Assembly (NCBI GenBank): GCA_047967505.1
Contig: CM106541.1
Length of the DNA: 64,000 nt
Source of the DNA: Dipteris shenzhenensis
Lineage: Eukaryota; Polypodiophyta; Polypodiopsida; Gleicheniales
Strand: one strand, 5' to 3'
The notes below the pieces were generated by a model. The model saw only the letters and a program-made list of their open reading frames with translations, searched no databases and was not told the DNA's origin. Shown in pieces: positions 53,051 through 64,000 of the stretch; position 1 is the stretch's first letter, and each line of letters begins with the position of its first letter. The translations under genes were made by a program, and so were the position numbers.

Positions 53051-54200
53051 ATGACAACTCCAGAAAGGGATGGTATGATTAGGGAGGCCGAGGAAAGGGC
53101 TAGAAAGGGAAAAGCAATAGTTAGAGAGAAAATACATGAGGAGGTACAAACTGAAACTCAAGAGGATAATGTAGAAATGGAGGATATTGATTATGGTGAT
53201 TATGGAATTCCGTATGCGGAATTCACTAAACTTGAAACTCGAACGCAAAATATAGAAACACAGTTAGGGGTTATCAGTGAAACATTAAAAACCCTAACTG
53301 AAGCTATAACTAAGATAGCCGATTCTCAATCGGTATCTATTACTGAAAAATCACCGATTCCTCCTAATCAAGTTGAGAGGTCTACCTTTCGACTTAGAGA
53401 AACCTCGAACATCCTTAAGGACTTAAAATCGCCAATTTTCAATGGGGAAGAAAAGGAGCATAATAAAGATGCGGTTAATACGTTCTTGCAAAAATGGCAA
53501 GACTTTCATCGGTCAAGAATACACCTCCTGAAAATCAGGTCGTGGAAGCAAGTCTTTCCCTTGGAAATAAAGCCTATAAATGGTGGATGAGCCTCAGGGA
53601 GAGTGATAAAATTCCTAGATATTGGACTGAGTTTGAACAAGCCTTCCTAAAAGAGTTTTTAGTGGAAAATGAATTAGAAAGAGCATGGGAGGCTTGGGAC
53701 AATTGCACTATGGGTAAAAACACTCTAGTCCAGTACATAGCGAATTATAGGGAGGCAGTCCTTAAGCTGAAGGGAATTGATGAATTCCAAAAGATAAGGG
53801 GTTTCGTGAGAGGTCTCAAAGACACTTATAAGGTTGAGGTGAAAAGAAATTCTCCAAAAACCTTTGAGGAAGCCATTAAGTATGCCCAAATATATGATGA
53901 TACGATGGGGAAATTCAGAATTGGAACTTCGGAGCAAACAAGTTTTGTTCCAAAGTTCAATAAATTTTCCAATTTGAAAAGGAAGGGGCACTTTAAAAAG
54001 GAGGTTCCTCAGGCACCACCTAAGAAACCTCAAACACAAAATTATCCTCTCTTGAAAAAAGAGGATTATGAAAGGGCCAGGCAAGAAAATCTTTGCTTCA
54101 AATGTCTGGGCAAAGACCATGCTGCTTGGAACTATCCTAAAAATAAACCAGTGGGAGCTAAAGTCTCAAATAGACCTCCACAAAAACAAGTGCATGTGGT
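53051..54200 (+). pseudogene. Chromovirus-like gag
   Basis: The start chosen is MTTPERDGMIREAEERARK (53,051). The upstream MLYIFW run is an in-frame extension. A coiled-coil-like part (TKLETRTQNIETQLGVI) precedes the gag core. One frameshift near 53,510 joins it to the second frame with ENQVVEASLSLGNKAYKWW, IPRYWTEFEQAFLKEFLVEN, and TLVQYIANYREAVLKLKGI. The zinc knuckle near 54,095 reads CFKCLGKDHAAWNYP, the last Cys being Tyr. It is otherwise close to intact. Confidence 0.85.
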
Positions 54201-55035
54201 GCAAGTGTTACCGCTCAATGGTTCTGAAAAGTACACTGAGGTAGAGGTCTATCATGAGGATAGCACCCATACGTGCTGTCTATCATCGGCAATGTGGCAA
54301 CCCACCTTTGGTCCTCATGATGTGATGAGGATGCATGGAAAAATTAAGGGGCAAAGAGTAAGAGTGATGGTCGATGATAGTGCAACACATAATTTCTTAA
54401 ACTACTCATTAGTTAAGAAATTAAAATTGCCTGAGAGTCCCAGTGCCCATAAATATGTGGTCTCTTTGGCGAAGAGCAGTGATAAAAAAGTTTGGGACAC
54501 CATGATATATGGTGTAGAGATGGATATTCAAGGCTCTCAGGATGCCTTGGATTTCCCAATCATGCATCTCGACCGAACAAATGTAGTGCTTGGTCGAGAA
54601 TGGCTATATAGTCTTGGGCATAGCTTACAAAGGAGTTATCTTAATAACTCCATTATGTTTGAAAAAGAGGGTAGAGTCTTTCAGATTCAAGAAGAACATG
54701 ATGTGCCTAACTCTCCTCTTATTTGTTCGATGGAATTGCTACGACACCAAGAAGACTGCGAGGTATATCTTTGTGAACTTACTTTTATTGGTGATTTTAT
54801 ATCTTCTGCATCGGAAAGAAGTAATGTTGTTTTTTGTAATGTTAAAAAGTATAAATCTTCTTTAAAGGATTTAATGTTTGAATTTAAAGATGTTTTTTCG
54901 TCTGATTTATCTGATGGTTTATCTCCTGAGAGAGAAGTAGATCATAAAATAGATTTAATTCCTGGATCTACCTTGTTTGTAAACCCCCATATAGGCTTAG
55001 TCAAACGAAGGAACATGAGGTCGAAAGACAGTTAA
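54201..55035 (+). pseudogene. Chromovirus-like protease and linker to RT
   Basis: VRVMVDDSATHNFLNYSLVK is the aspartic protease centre with the D-S-G order altered to D-D-S. HLDRTNVVLGREWLYSLG corresponds to the D..(I/V)LG..WL word at the end of the protease. The frame ends at 55,035, one base out of register with RT (SLKDLMFEFKDVFSSDLSD, then [10 protein letters not shown]). Confidence 0.8.
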
Positions 55036-56236
55036 AGGAATATCTTAGAAAGGGTCAAATCCAAACAAGTAGTTCACCTTGGTCTGCACCAGTTCTACTG
55101 GTAAAGAAAAAAGATGGTACTATGCGTTTATGCATAGATTATCAAGCACTAAATAAAATCACCATAAAAAATAAGTATCCTATGCCTCGCATTGATGAGC
55201 TCTTTGACCAATTGCAAGGGGCAAAATACTTTACTAAAATTGATTTAAGATCAAGATATCATCAAGTATGAATTAGGGAAGAAGATGTCGCTAAGACATC
55301 ATTTCGTACTAGGTATGGGCATTATCAATTTAAAGTAATGCCATTTGGATTAACAAATGCTCCAGTAACTTTCATGACACTTATGAATAGTATCTTAAGG
55401 CCATATCTAGGGAAATTTGCTGTAGTATTTCTAGACGATATCCTTATTTATAGTAAAACTAGAAAAAAACATTTGGAACATTTGCAAAAGTATTCCAACT
55501 GCTTAGAGATAATTCACTCTTTGCAAAAGAATCCAAATGTGAATTCTTTGCAAAAGAAGTGAAATACTTGGGACATATAATATCCCAAGAAGGGGTTCGT
55601 ATGGACCCTGACAAAGTAAGGGCCATATTGGAATGGCCACATCCTACAAATCTAGAAGAATTACAGATATTCTTAGGTTTGTCAGGATTCTATAGGAGAT
55701 TCATCCAAGATTATGCTAAGATTGCTGTTCCGATGATGGATTAACTTAAGGGGAAGGGAAGCACCTTCATATGGGACGAACCTCAAAAGAGAAGTTTTGA
55801 AAAATTAAAGGTAGCTATAGCGGCAGCTCCTGTCTTAAAAGTAGTGGATCCCAATGAACCATTCGTGGTTGAGACAGATGCCAGTGATTTTGCTGTTGGG
55901 GCAGTACTTATACAAAAAGGTCGACTAGTGGCTTTTGAAGCAAAAAGCTAGATTGTGCCTAATGGAATTACTCGGCATATGCGAAGGAGCTATAGTCTAG
56001 GCTTTAAAGAAGTGGAGGCACTTTTTATATGGTGCAAAATTTGAGATCATCTTTGATCAAGGAAGCATTAAATGGATTTGTAATCAGCCAGAGCTTAAAG
56101 GTAGAAAAGCTAGATGAGCTGAGTTAATGCAAGAGTTTGATATACAATTGACATATAGGAAAGGGAATTTAATGTGGTAGCAGACTCTCTTAGCCGACGA
56201 ATGCCAATTGTTAATGAATTGAGTTTTACTCAATAA
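55036..56236 (+). pseudogene. Chromovirus-like RT and RNase H
   Basis: RT words are [20 protein letters not shown], then [33 protein letters not shown] (stop after V), [14 protein letters not shown] and the active site [12 protein letters not shown] near 55,430. An insertion near 55,500 shifts the frame. KYLGHIISQEGVRMDPDKVR and LSGFYRRFIQDYAKIA follow. RNase H has VVETDASDFAVGAVL near 55,870 and a degraded remainder to VADSLSRR. At least three stops occur (about 55,270, 55,743 and 55,950). Confidence 0.85.
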
Positions 56237-56245
56237 GGAGATAAG

Positions 56246-57300
56246 GCATTTCTTTCTTGATATGAGAGGAATCGTGAAGTTCTAGCAAGTTTAAGAAGCA
56301 GTAGAGCAACTGAACAAATGTCTGGCCTTTTTCTCAAGGGAGATCTCCAAGACTGTGCTAAAACAACTTGAAGAATGTACAGGACTGCAGATCCAAACTA
56401 ACATCTGAGACCGCGATTTGGATTGCATCTAATGGGCACTTGACTCAATACAATTTTTTGCCAATACGAGAAGGAGATGAGGAAGCTACAGAGGGAAGCC
56501 ACCCATGCAATGTCGAGAGTGCTATAGGAGAAGATTCTTGGGGTGGGTGCAGAGGACAAGGTAGAGCAAGCAAAAGCCATGGTAGAGTAGACAGAAGCGA
56601 AGGCCATGTAGGCATGAGAGCAAGCTGAGGCCGCTAAGGTCCAAGCAAGAGAAGTTTAAAAAATGGCTAATAATGAAAGATAGAGAGGAGAAGAAGTAGA
56701 GAGGCAAATCAAGTACCTACAATAGCTTGAGGACACTAGACCAAATGACAACCGAGAAAAGCAAAATGAAAGAACAACTTGATGTTCAGAGACTAGAAAA
56801 GAAAGTTCAGGACCAATGGCTCTACAAGATGCTAAACACATCGAAAATTCAGAAAGATGATCTTATAGATCAATTGAGAAGGGACATTGCACAAATAAGA
56901 GCAGTGATGTAGCTACAAAAGTGCTTTAAATCCATGAAGGATGTAGATCGGGAAGAGAGTAGGAAGGATGCAGATCGAACAAAGATCAAGGAGCACACAA
57001 CAAGAATGAGAATGAGCAATATTGGAAAGAGAAGGTGCAATATTGGAAAGATAAGCACAATGCCCTATAGTTTAGCAACATGCCATGGCTCTTGAAAATT
57101 TAAACAAGAAGCCCTCCATCCTTTCTAAAACCCAAACTACTCTAGCGATCTTGCAAGAGGTCTACAGTAAAGTTGCTAAAGAATTTAAAGAGATTCAACT
57201 GTGCAGGTAAAAGAATTAGAGATGTTGTTAGCAAGAAGCAAGTGGAGTAGTGAATGAGAACATCTGCGCTCTCATGATGAGGCAAAAAGGAATCAAGAAA
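56246..57300 (+). pseudogene. Degenerate coiled-coil region, unknown
   Basis: Lys/Glu/Gln/Ala-rich frames with frequent stops occur, for example MTTEKSKMKEQLDVQRLEKK and DDLIDQLRRDIAQIRAVM. They are helical and coiled-coil-like, with no family identified. They lie between the gypsy RNase H and the RING-H2 ORF on the same strand, where integrase would be expected. Confidence 0.45.
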
Positions 57301-57389
57301 TAGCTTGCTCATGTACAAGGTGAGACTATGATATTGACCACCGTTGTAATAGTTAAATCAAAAGAACTTCTCCTCTGATGTAGGGTTGT

Positions 57390-57623
57390 ATGTGCACAAT
57401 CTGCCATGGGTACATTATTGATGAGTGCTATATCCGATGGCCCCAGTGTGGCCACTCTATGCATGGGTTTTGCTTTGGGCTGTTTGTGCATTCAAACTTT
57501 ATATGCAAAGCTTGTCATAAACTGATTCTCAAGTCATGGAGAGACCAATTGTGTCTACCTATTGCAACTATCTACCCGGAGAAAGTAGCAACTGCACGTA
57601 CATTGTTCATAAAAAGAAAGTGA
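57390..57623 (+). CDS. RING-H2-type zinc finger ORF (77 codons)
   Basis: MCTICHGYIIDECYIRWPQC, then GHSMHGFC and ICKACHK give C-x2-C-x14-C-x-H-x2-H-x2-C-x10-C-x2-C, an exact RING-H2 spacing with all eight ligands present. RING-H2 domains usually recruit E2 enzymes in ubiquitin ligases. The ORF starts at the first Met just after an upstream TAG, and ends at a TGA 26 codons after the finger. The degraded coiled-coil sequence upstream on the same strand could be the rest of the same protein (coiled-coil plus C-terminal RING). No promoter or intron signals were identified. It may be a captured gene fragment inside a transposon rather than an active gene. Confidence 0.55.
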   Translation: MCTICHGYIIDECYIRWPQCGHSMHGFCFGLFVHSNFICKACHKLILKSWRDQLCLPIATIYPEKVATARTLFIKRK

Positions 57624-60430
57624 TAGATGGGTAAATAATCTATGCCAATTATTAATGTATTAATCCATATTTATCCGTATAGGATCTAGATAGGAAGGGA
57701 CACCATCTATTGGGTGTACCCCTTCAGTTCTCTTTCATGCATGCAAGGGATGAAATGAGATTCAATTCAGATGTTGTTATAATGATGATGAGATTGTATT
57801 TGTGATCTGATAATGAAATGAGAGGTCTCTGTTTTGCATATACATGATCCGACTGTTCTGATTCATTACTATTTCATGTTCTATGTGTATTGTCTCTACA
57901 ATGTATAATCTCTGATTCTTGTTATTCGTAAGATGTTGATGAATCTAATGGTACATTATTTATTCATTGCAATGTGAGTGAAGAAAGTGTATGACTGTTG
58001 TAACACAATGAGAGAAAAGTGTATTGTTTATGCATACCTGGATTATTTTGAGGGTTCTAAATGAACCCCAAAACACTAGCGATCCTGTTGAACAAATACC
58101 CTGTCAACTCCAAGACTGATGTTCGTATTGACGATGGAGTGGTGGACTAGAATTGATGGATGAATGTAGATGTTCCATTACGGGCTTCTGCAGTCGACAA
58201 TCTTGATGAATCGTATGCGTCACGCCATCTTGCGTGCAAAGGTTGACATGCTTTGCAAATCGATATGAACGAATATTGTCATGAAGTTACTGATGATTGT
58301 GTTCTGAGTACCTAGGAATTCGCCTCCGTTCAGACATGAGTGTACATTAGGTGATGCATAAAGTGTACGTCGTATCAGCTGGGGTGCGGTCGTGAAGTTT
58401 TGCATCTGAACTATCTAACGTGAGTTATTGACGACGCACGTGGAATGGAAGGAGCCAAAAAAAGTGTCCATTTGTTAGACTCAAAAGATGAACCAGGCTC
58501 CATTGCTCTCCGAATGTGATCTCGTCGCCAACTTTGTTAAGAGTGAAATGAACATCTACCAACCATGTTACTAGTAGAAAATGTCGGGTTGGAAGCCGAT
58601 GAACCCTCAAGGGTGGATGGAAGGATCCCAACGATGTCCCAAGATGACGCTCATACGGCTTCTCCGGGAGAACTGTTGCGGCATGAGCGAAACTGTGGCC
58701 TTGGCCCATTGGCAAACCAACCATTGACTACGTATGACCTGCTTCAAGAGGGAGGGCATGGACAAACAAATCTCACCACAGATCTTGAGGAAGAGGAGCA
58801 AAATTGTATGTCAGTAGTAGCAGAAGGTTTGGATGCCATAGCTGAGGAACCAACAAAAGAATTCGACGAAGAAGAGTAGTTTAGCAACACCCACAGTGAA
58901 CTTATGTGCACCCACCCCGATGTGCACGACCTTTTCCTACCACTACAATGCATGCCATGGACCTTTTCCTACTACTAACGATGTTGGCAATGGTTATTGC
59001 CCCTACTCTAGCACCAACACCATTTGGCCCCCCAACGGCTCATGGGTGCCTATACCATCCCTTACAATGAAGCTTTAACATCGGTGTGCTAGGCATCATT
59101 GTGTGTTATTATTCTGGAGTTCAGTGTCACGGCCGTAATGAATGTGATTTATACAAGAGGCACCAAATGGAGAAGGAATAGACCCACATGCAAACAACCA
59201 CGGGCCCTTCTACTACTTTACATGTTAGCACTGTGCATATTGTGGCTTTGGATGAGCCAAAAAGGGATGTAGCAACAAAAGTCACTGATGCTAATGCTAT
59301 GACAAGGGAAAATAAGATTTTGTTGGATCCCACATTGCCAGAAAAGCACACCACCCAGAAATCAAAGTCGCCATATGATTAGTAGGTGCAAGATGAATTT
59401 TGGGCCACGATGTCCGAATGGGTTGAAGAACTCCAACCTCTCGTGGTCATGCTTACAGAAGCCCAATTTCATGAAAACTGGCCCCTGCTTGACAAAGCAA
59501 CGGGTACTTTCCCAGTGAACGAAGTGGAGCATAAGGAAGAAGCATATTGGTTAGTTCTTATTAGACCTAGATTGAGTAAGCCAGGTATAGGTATGTGCCT
59601 TGGATAGGACAGTGGTTCAACACTCAACCATGGTTCAGATATATGAGCTGTGTTGAAGGAACTCAATCCAACATGTTAGTGGAAAGCTGTTGAACCTTGT
59701 GCCAACCTTCCACCAGCAACTCTCCAGAACACTCCTTGCTCCTGGTGAGCTGACTATACCAATCCCAAAGGATGCCACCTCTAGCTAGGAGGTTTTGATA
59801 GTCTGAGATATAGAGCCAATGGGTACTAGTCCGCATGCATGCATTGCTGAACCCGCCCTGTATCCAGACGGCCCAGAGGGATGGGTGTACAATGATAACA
59901 TTGCAAATATTACAGCAACAATTCATAGCCAAGCTATTCCGGGAGTGATGCTCAACGATGGGGATGATGTCAATTAATGTCTAGTTATATGTGCTAGAGG
60001 CTTGGATTCTCCATTTGGGAGCTGGCTCCATTTGTGGTTAGGGTGACAAATCAATGGAATGTGCAACCGATGGGCCTCCTCCATCGAATTTCAATCCAAT
60101 TTGCTGACCTCACATTTGTAATTGCTATTGTAGTGCTACGAATGGAAGATATAAGTGGCACGTACCCCACAAAGGCAAGCCCGTTGAAACAAGATTGGCA
60201 TTTGGTCTAGATTACTCTTCTGAGTTGGATAGGTCACCTTGTGGTGGTTCGTGCAAGGAGTAAGAAATGACTTTTGAGCTTGTTGATCTTAATCATGAAA
60301 AGATGGGTATGAAGGTTGATAAGATGGTATTTGAGGCATTGGCTTTAGGCTCAAGGTCAACTCATATGACTCTTTCTTATCTCAAGTGCTTGTATTAAAT
60401 GGAGTAGGAGACTGCATATCAGGGTCATGC
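57624..60430. other. Unassigned; several short frames, no family
   Basis: 57,650-58,080 is non-coding AT-rich. Frames at 58,565-58,879 (104 codons, acidic end EEPTKEFDEEE) and 59,188-59,382 show no motif. The rest to 60,430 is broken. It may be upstream gag-integrase sequence of copia E beyond recognition. Confidence 0.35.
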
Positions 60431-60589
60431 TAACCAAGAAGCCACATCATCCAAGAAAATGCCAAGGTGGGCAAAGAAGCTAGTGGATGAGGCAGAGAGC
60501 ATTGTAAAGGACTTGAAACCTAGAAGAGAGCAAATAGCCTATAGATGCCATGTGACATAGGCCAGAGAACCTGTCAACTTCCAAGAGGC

Positions 60590-61510
60590 AGCTAAATCCA
60601 CAGAATGGGTTGATGCCATGGAAGAAGAGTATAATGGCAATATAAAAAATGAGGTTTGGGAGTTGGTAGAACCACCCAAAGGAAAGAATGTTATTGGCTA
60701 CAAATGGGTCTACAAAGTCAACCAGAAAGCTGAAAAGAGTGTAGACAAATATAAGGCAAGATTGATGGAAGAAGGATATCTCAACAGGAGGGTATTGACT
60801 ATGAGGAGAGTTTGCACTAGTCACTAGGATGAAGACAATCTACCTTATTCTTTCTCTTGCTTGCAGTATGGGGTTACACATGTATCACATATATGTCAAG
60901 TCTTCATTCCTTAATGGAGATCTGCCAGAAGAGGTGTATATGTAGTAGCCACAAGGATTTTTGAAAAAAGGATCTAAGCACTTACTGTGGAAGCTAAAGA
61001 AATCACTCTACGGTCTCAAGTGAGCCCCATGGGCTTGATACAACAAGATTGACAGTTACTTTAGAGAACAAGGGTTCAAGACAAGTGAACTTGATCATGG
61101 AGTGTATGTAAAGAGAAATACAAATGCTCTTACAATCATTACACTCTATGTGGATGACCTCATTATAGTTGATAGCAGCAATAAGTTGATCAAGGAGGTC
61201 AATGTCAATCTTCATAGATAGATTGAAATGCATGATTTAGGATTCTTGCATTATACTTTGGGTGTTGAGATAGAACAAACAGAGGAGGGCATATTTCTAA
61301 GTCAAACAAGGTATATTGACTCTATGCTACAGTAGTTTGGAATGCTGGATGCCATACCTCTAAGCACACCTATTGAGACCGGGCATGATATGCTGAAGTT
61401 GCAAAGTGCAGAATTTTTAGATCCTACACTTTACCAACAAGCAGTTGGTAAGCTCATCTACTTGATGACATCAACATGGCCTAATATTGACTATGTAGTA
61501 GGACTTTTTA
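60590..61510 (+). pseudogene. Copia E reverse transcriptase
   Basis: ESTEWVDAMEEEYNGNIKNE-like start, EVWELVEPPKGKNVIGYKW, VYKVNQKAEKSVDKYKARL, a broken GDLPEEVYM, SKHLLWKLKKSLYGLK-like block near 60,980, and LYVDDLIIV near 61,145 (the YVDD site, still readable) are the copia RT series. FLHYTLGVEIEQTEEGIFLS and a LIYLMTSTWPNIDYVV-type end lead to RNase H. It is frame-broken in several places. Confidence 0.78.
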
Positions 61511-61539
61511 GTTAGTTTATGGAAAAGCCCTATGTCCAT

Positions 61540-62185
61540 CATTGGAATGTATTGAATGGCATATCTGAAGGAGAGACCACATGGAAAACCAAAGCTTGAA
61601 GGGTTCTATGATGCAGATTGGGGAGGCAGCCCCAAACACAAGTGTATTTTAGGATACACATTTATGTTGAATGCTCATTATGTATCTTGGTCAGAAGCAA
61701 GTTGTCATGGCATTGTCTATGGCAGAGGTTGAGTATATATCTCTAGCACGGTGTACATGTGAAGCAATATGGCATTGGAGACTCTTGGAGGATCTTGGTG
61801 CATCCCAAGATGGTGCGACGATGATGTTTCATGATAACTAGAGTGCCATTGCCCTCACAAAGAATTCAAAGATCATGAATGGTCAAAGAACATTGACATC
61901 GGCTACCATTTCATATGACATCAGGTGGAGGAAGGAACTATTCAACCAGTTCATTGTTTCTTCGAGGACCAAGCAGTTGATTTGTTCAAAAAATCCTTAC
62001 CTCATGAGAAGAACATTGACATCGCTACCATTTCATATGTCATCAGGTGGAGAAAGGAACTATTAAGCCAGTTCATTGTTTCTTCAAGGACCAGGCAGTT
62101 GATTTGTTCCCAAAAGCCTTGCCTCAGGAGAAGGTTGAGAAGTTTAAAATTTTCCTATCCCTTTGTGATATAGAAACCATTAGAG
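61540..62185 (+). pseudogene. Copia E RNase H with internal duplication
   Basis: Words FYDADWGGS, then SMAEVEYI (catalytic Glu region), a HDN-like third site near 61,830 and the tail HCFFKDQAVDLFPKALPQEK are the copia RNase H set. The segment AAGAACATTGACATC...GATTTGTTC is duplicated at 61,886 and 62,009 (offset about 123 bp), so the tail appears twice. Confidence 0.75.
61886..62115. repeat. 123-bp tandem duplication in copia E RNase H
   Basis: The two units differ at roughly ten positions. The first reads GGCTACCATTTCATATGAC and the second CGCTACCATTTCATATGTC. Confidence 0.85.
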
Positions 62186-62420
62186 TGTTGAAGTGTGGGC
62201 CATTGGATGTGTCATCACCCATGTATATATGGTGGATCATATGTATGATATATTATATGTATATATAGATCGTTAGGAATCTAGAGAAGTCTAGAAGGGA
62301 CGCTAAGTCCTTGTACGAATAGTCCTTCTGGACTTAGGGCAACCCACTTCGAGTTCAATATATATTATATCATGTTTTATCTTTTTGGTTAATGATAGAG
62401 CATGTGTATGATCTCTATCA
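62186..62420 (+). repeat. Probable copia E 3' LTR
   Basis: It starts TGTTGAAGTGTGGGCC, typical of copia LTRs, directly after the RNase H tail. An end at ATCTCTATCA is suggested by the final CA. No second copy is present to confirm the limits. Confidence 0.5.
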
Positions 62421-62499
62421 TTCCCCCCTCAATAGCTGTGTGCATTGAGTGTTTTAGACTATGTGTCCATAGAGAGTTGTGTGCTCTTTGGTATTAGAC

Positions 62500-63060
62500 A
62501 TCCTTTTGCTTCATTGAATCTTGGCTAAAGCCATCTATAACTTCTTCATATGATCTATGCATTGAGAATAAATCCAAAAATTATGCAAAAACACCCTTAT
62601 GAACTTTTCCAAGTAAGGCTCAAACAGTAGACTCCGCTAATGTATTGTTCAACCCAACCGGCATCACCCTATAAGCAAAAACTCCCCAAGGTGCCACAAA
62701 TAAAGTCTTCTTTTGATCTTCCTCCCTAATGTGAATTTTAAAGTACTTAGAATACCCATCACATATGGAATACATTTTGTGCCGTATTACTTGGTCTTCA
62801 TCTTAGAATGGCAAAGGAAAATGGTCCCTCTTGGCACATGCATTCAAGGATGGAAGTCCATAAAAACACACCAATTATTTCCTTTATTTGTTTTGACAAC
62901 TCCTTGAGAAATACATTCTAAATCATCAACAACAAAGATTAATCTAGCCTCAAGCAACTATGTGACCTCTTTCTTTAATACCTCATCTTTGGATCACCCC
63001 CAATCACCTTAAGTTTTGCACAAATGCCTTGCTTTTTTGCTTCAAATCAATCTTGTGCCA
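62500..63060 (-). pseudogene. Ty3/gypsy reverse transcriptase fragment
   Basis: On the minus strand, in shifting frames: VVKTNKGNNW (the KK.NG.W block), KIHIREEDQKKTLFVAPWGV, FAYRVMPVGLNN (normally MPFGLTNAP) and KFIRVFLHNFWIYSQCIDHM (FLDDF.IYS with the Asp pair lost). This is an inactive gypsy RT of the type that uses DGYSG..QI and PWG.FAYR.MPFG words. Confidence 0.75.
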
Positions 63061-64000
63061 ACAAGAGTTGCTGATCTATAAATAGCTTGTTGCAAATAGA
63101 TATAGGAAATTATCTACCATATCCAAGTATTGAAGCTTCTTGATACCTAATATTTGTACAAGGTGTGATGTAGGGTTTCAGTAAGAGTTACCCACAATTG
63201 TTGATGCTTACTCCTCTGTAGTTCTCCTACAAGCCATCATCCAACAACGCAATGTCTAGCAATAGAAAAACGTCTAGAAAGAGAGAAATATCTACTAAGA
63301 AAGAGGTAGGAAGTTTAATGTGAGAGTTTAAGTGGTATTTTACACTTGTGTCTCCTCTCCTTTTGCAATATCTTTTATGTTTGATGCCACACCAGTGACA
63401 AACAAAGAGAAAATAGGAGAGAAAACGAAGCCCATTTGCCGGTGAGAAACAAAGAGAAAATAGGAGAGAAAACAAAGTCCATTTGATGGCATGATGGCAT
63501 GCCATCAAATGGGATTCTTTTGTTCTAAGCATTGAGCTAGTTGAGAATTATTGGTTTTGAAACATCTCATTATGAATCATTGTTTAGCGACATGTTTAAT
63601 TACGTAGTTTTGAGTGATGAGAGCAATTGTGTAACTTTTTTGAATTTTATAAATAATTTTCTCATAACGCTATGCCCAATACTCTTGTCATAGGAGGACA
63701 ATAGGATGTCTTCATTTATAGTGAGATATGTTTTAACCTTAGTTGCAATGACAGCCCAAAAGCTCTACCAAAAAATGAGATAACAAATCTAAGGAAAAGA
63801 ATATGGAAAACAAATGAGTGCAAAATAAGCTTGTGAGGGAGAGGAGTGCGAGAGTTGAGAGCAACATGAGAGAGGGGCTAGAGCAACAAGGACGAGGAAG
63901 ACTAACCAACCAAGAGAGAGAGGAAAGTGGAAGGGGTTGTGGGAACGTGTTGAGGAGAGAGCTTACATGAAGGTGAGGAGATGCCGTGAGATAGGAGTGG
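63061..64000. repeat. Unassigned end of window with a 50-bp direct repeat
   Basis: ACAAAGAGAAAATAGGAGAGAAAAC(G/A)AAG(C/T)CCATTTG occurs at 63,401 and 63,449. A minus frame of 101 codons across it (63,227-63,532) has hydrophobic content but no recognised family. 63,830-64,000 is GA-rich. Confidence 0.6.

Larger units (their letters stand above)
51955..56245 (+). mobile_element. Ty3/gypsy element, chromovirus-like, lacking integrase and 3' LTR
   Basis: The order is primer site, 1.1-kb leader, gag, protease, RT, RNase H. After the RNase H word VADSLSRRMP (about 56,180) the sequence no longer reads as pol. No integrase or 3' LTR was recognised. A frame with [15 protein letters not shown] and [20 protein letters not shown] is typical of plant chromoviruses. 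Frame breaks are moderate in number. Confidence 0.78.
60431..62420 (+). mobile_element. Decayed Ty1/copia element E (RT-RNase H and 3' LTR)
   Basis: Copia RT and RNase H relics are followed by a likely 3' LTR that starts TGTTGAAGTGTGGGCC at 62,186. The 5' part was not recognised. Stops are frequent, so it is old. Confidence 0.7.

Overview
The window looks like a nuclear chromosome segment of a land plant with a large, transposon-dominated genome. No single sequence feature names the species. The plant call rests on the element families: Ty1/copia and Ty3/gypsy elements with the initiator-tRNA-Met-type primer site TGGTATCAGAGC, Tat-lineage and chromovirus-like gypsy elements, LINEs with plant-type ORF1 (DUF4283 plus a zinc knuckle) and the RVT zinc-binding tail, and hAT transposases. 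I found no tRNA, rRNA or CRISPR array, and no convincing intact host gene. The best host-gene candidate is a three-exon, GT-AG-bounded fragment at 16,797-17,345.

Layout. 0-8.5 kb: decayed LINE, copia integrase and LINE fragments. 8.5-13.9 kb: a degenerate tandem array split by copia element B (perfect TCCGT target duplication), then an inverted LTR of the same family. 14-18.5 kb: low-complexity and tandem repeats with the exon cluster. 18.6-21.1 kb: a LINE with a 10-bp target duplication, inserted in an old gypsy integrase. 21.5-25.2 kb: the 3' half of copia element A (minus strand). 25.2-29.9 kb: most of the pol of a Tat-like gypsy element, G (plus). 29.9-35.3 kb: an old gypsy integrase fragment, copia D, and two hAT relics. 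35.3-37.1 kb: the 5' half of copia A (plus). 37.1-40.2 kb: the 5' end of gypsy G (minus). 40.2-46.4 kb: the old Tat gypsy host (minus), interrupted by a LINE at 41.7-44.8 kb. 46.4-64 kb: a LINE end, a second copy of the first LINE family, a chromovirus-like gypsy, a RING-H2 ORF, a decayed copia E and a gypsy RT fragment.

The central observation is that three unrelated elements are all explained by one inversion of about 11.9 kb (25,160-37,090). Copia A has its 5' LTR and gag on the plus strand and its pol and 3' LTR on the minus strand, yet both outer ends carry the same 5-bp target duplication (CGCTC). Gypsy G has its 5' LTR on the minus strand and its pol and 3' LTR on the plus strand, with a shared GTGG at its ends. 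The older gypsy host that G entered resumes its integrase reading frame exactly across the two separated flanks. Both breakpoints lie in a TGCAG/CTGCA microhomology, and flipping the interval restores the copia gag-pol frame.

The second main observation is in gypsy G. Its polyprotein is open for nearly 1,160 codons, with an intact RT (D486/D487) and integrase (D899, D959, E995). Its ordinary RNase H has lost the first two catalytic positions. A separate open frame between the 5' LTR and gag encodes an RNase H-like domain with a complete D-E-D-D set. This suggests that catalytic RNase H was taken over by an acquired domain in an unusual 5' position.
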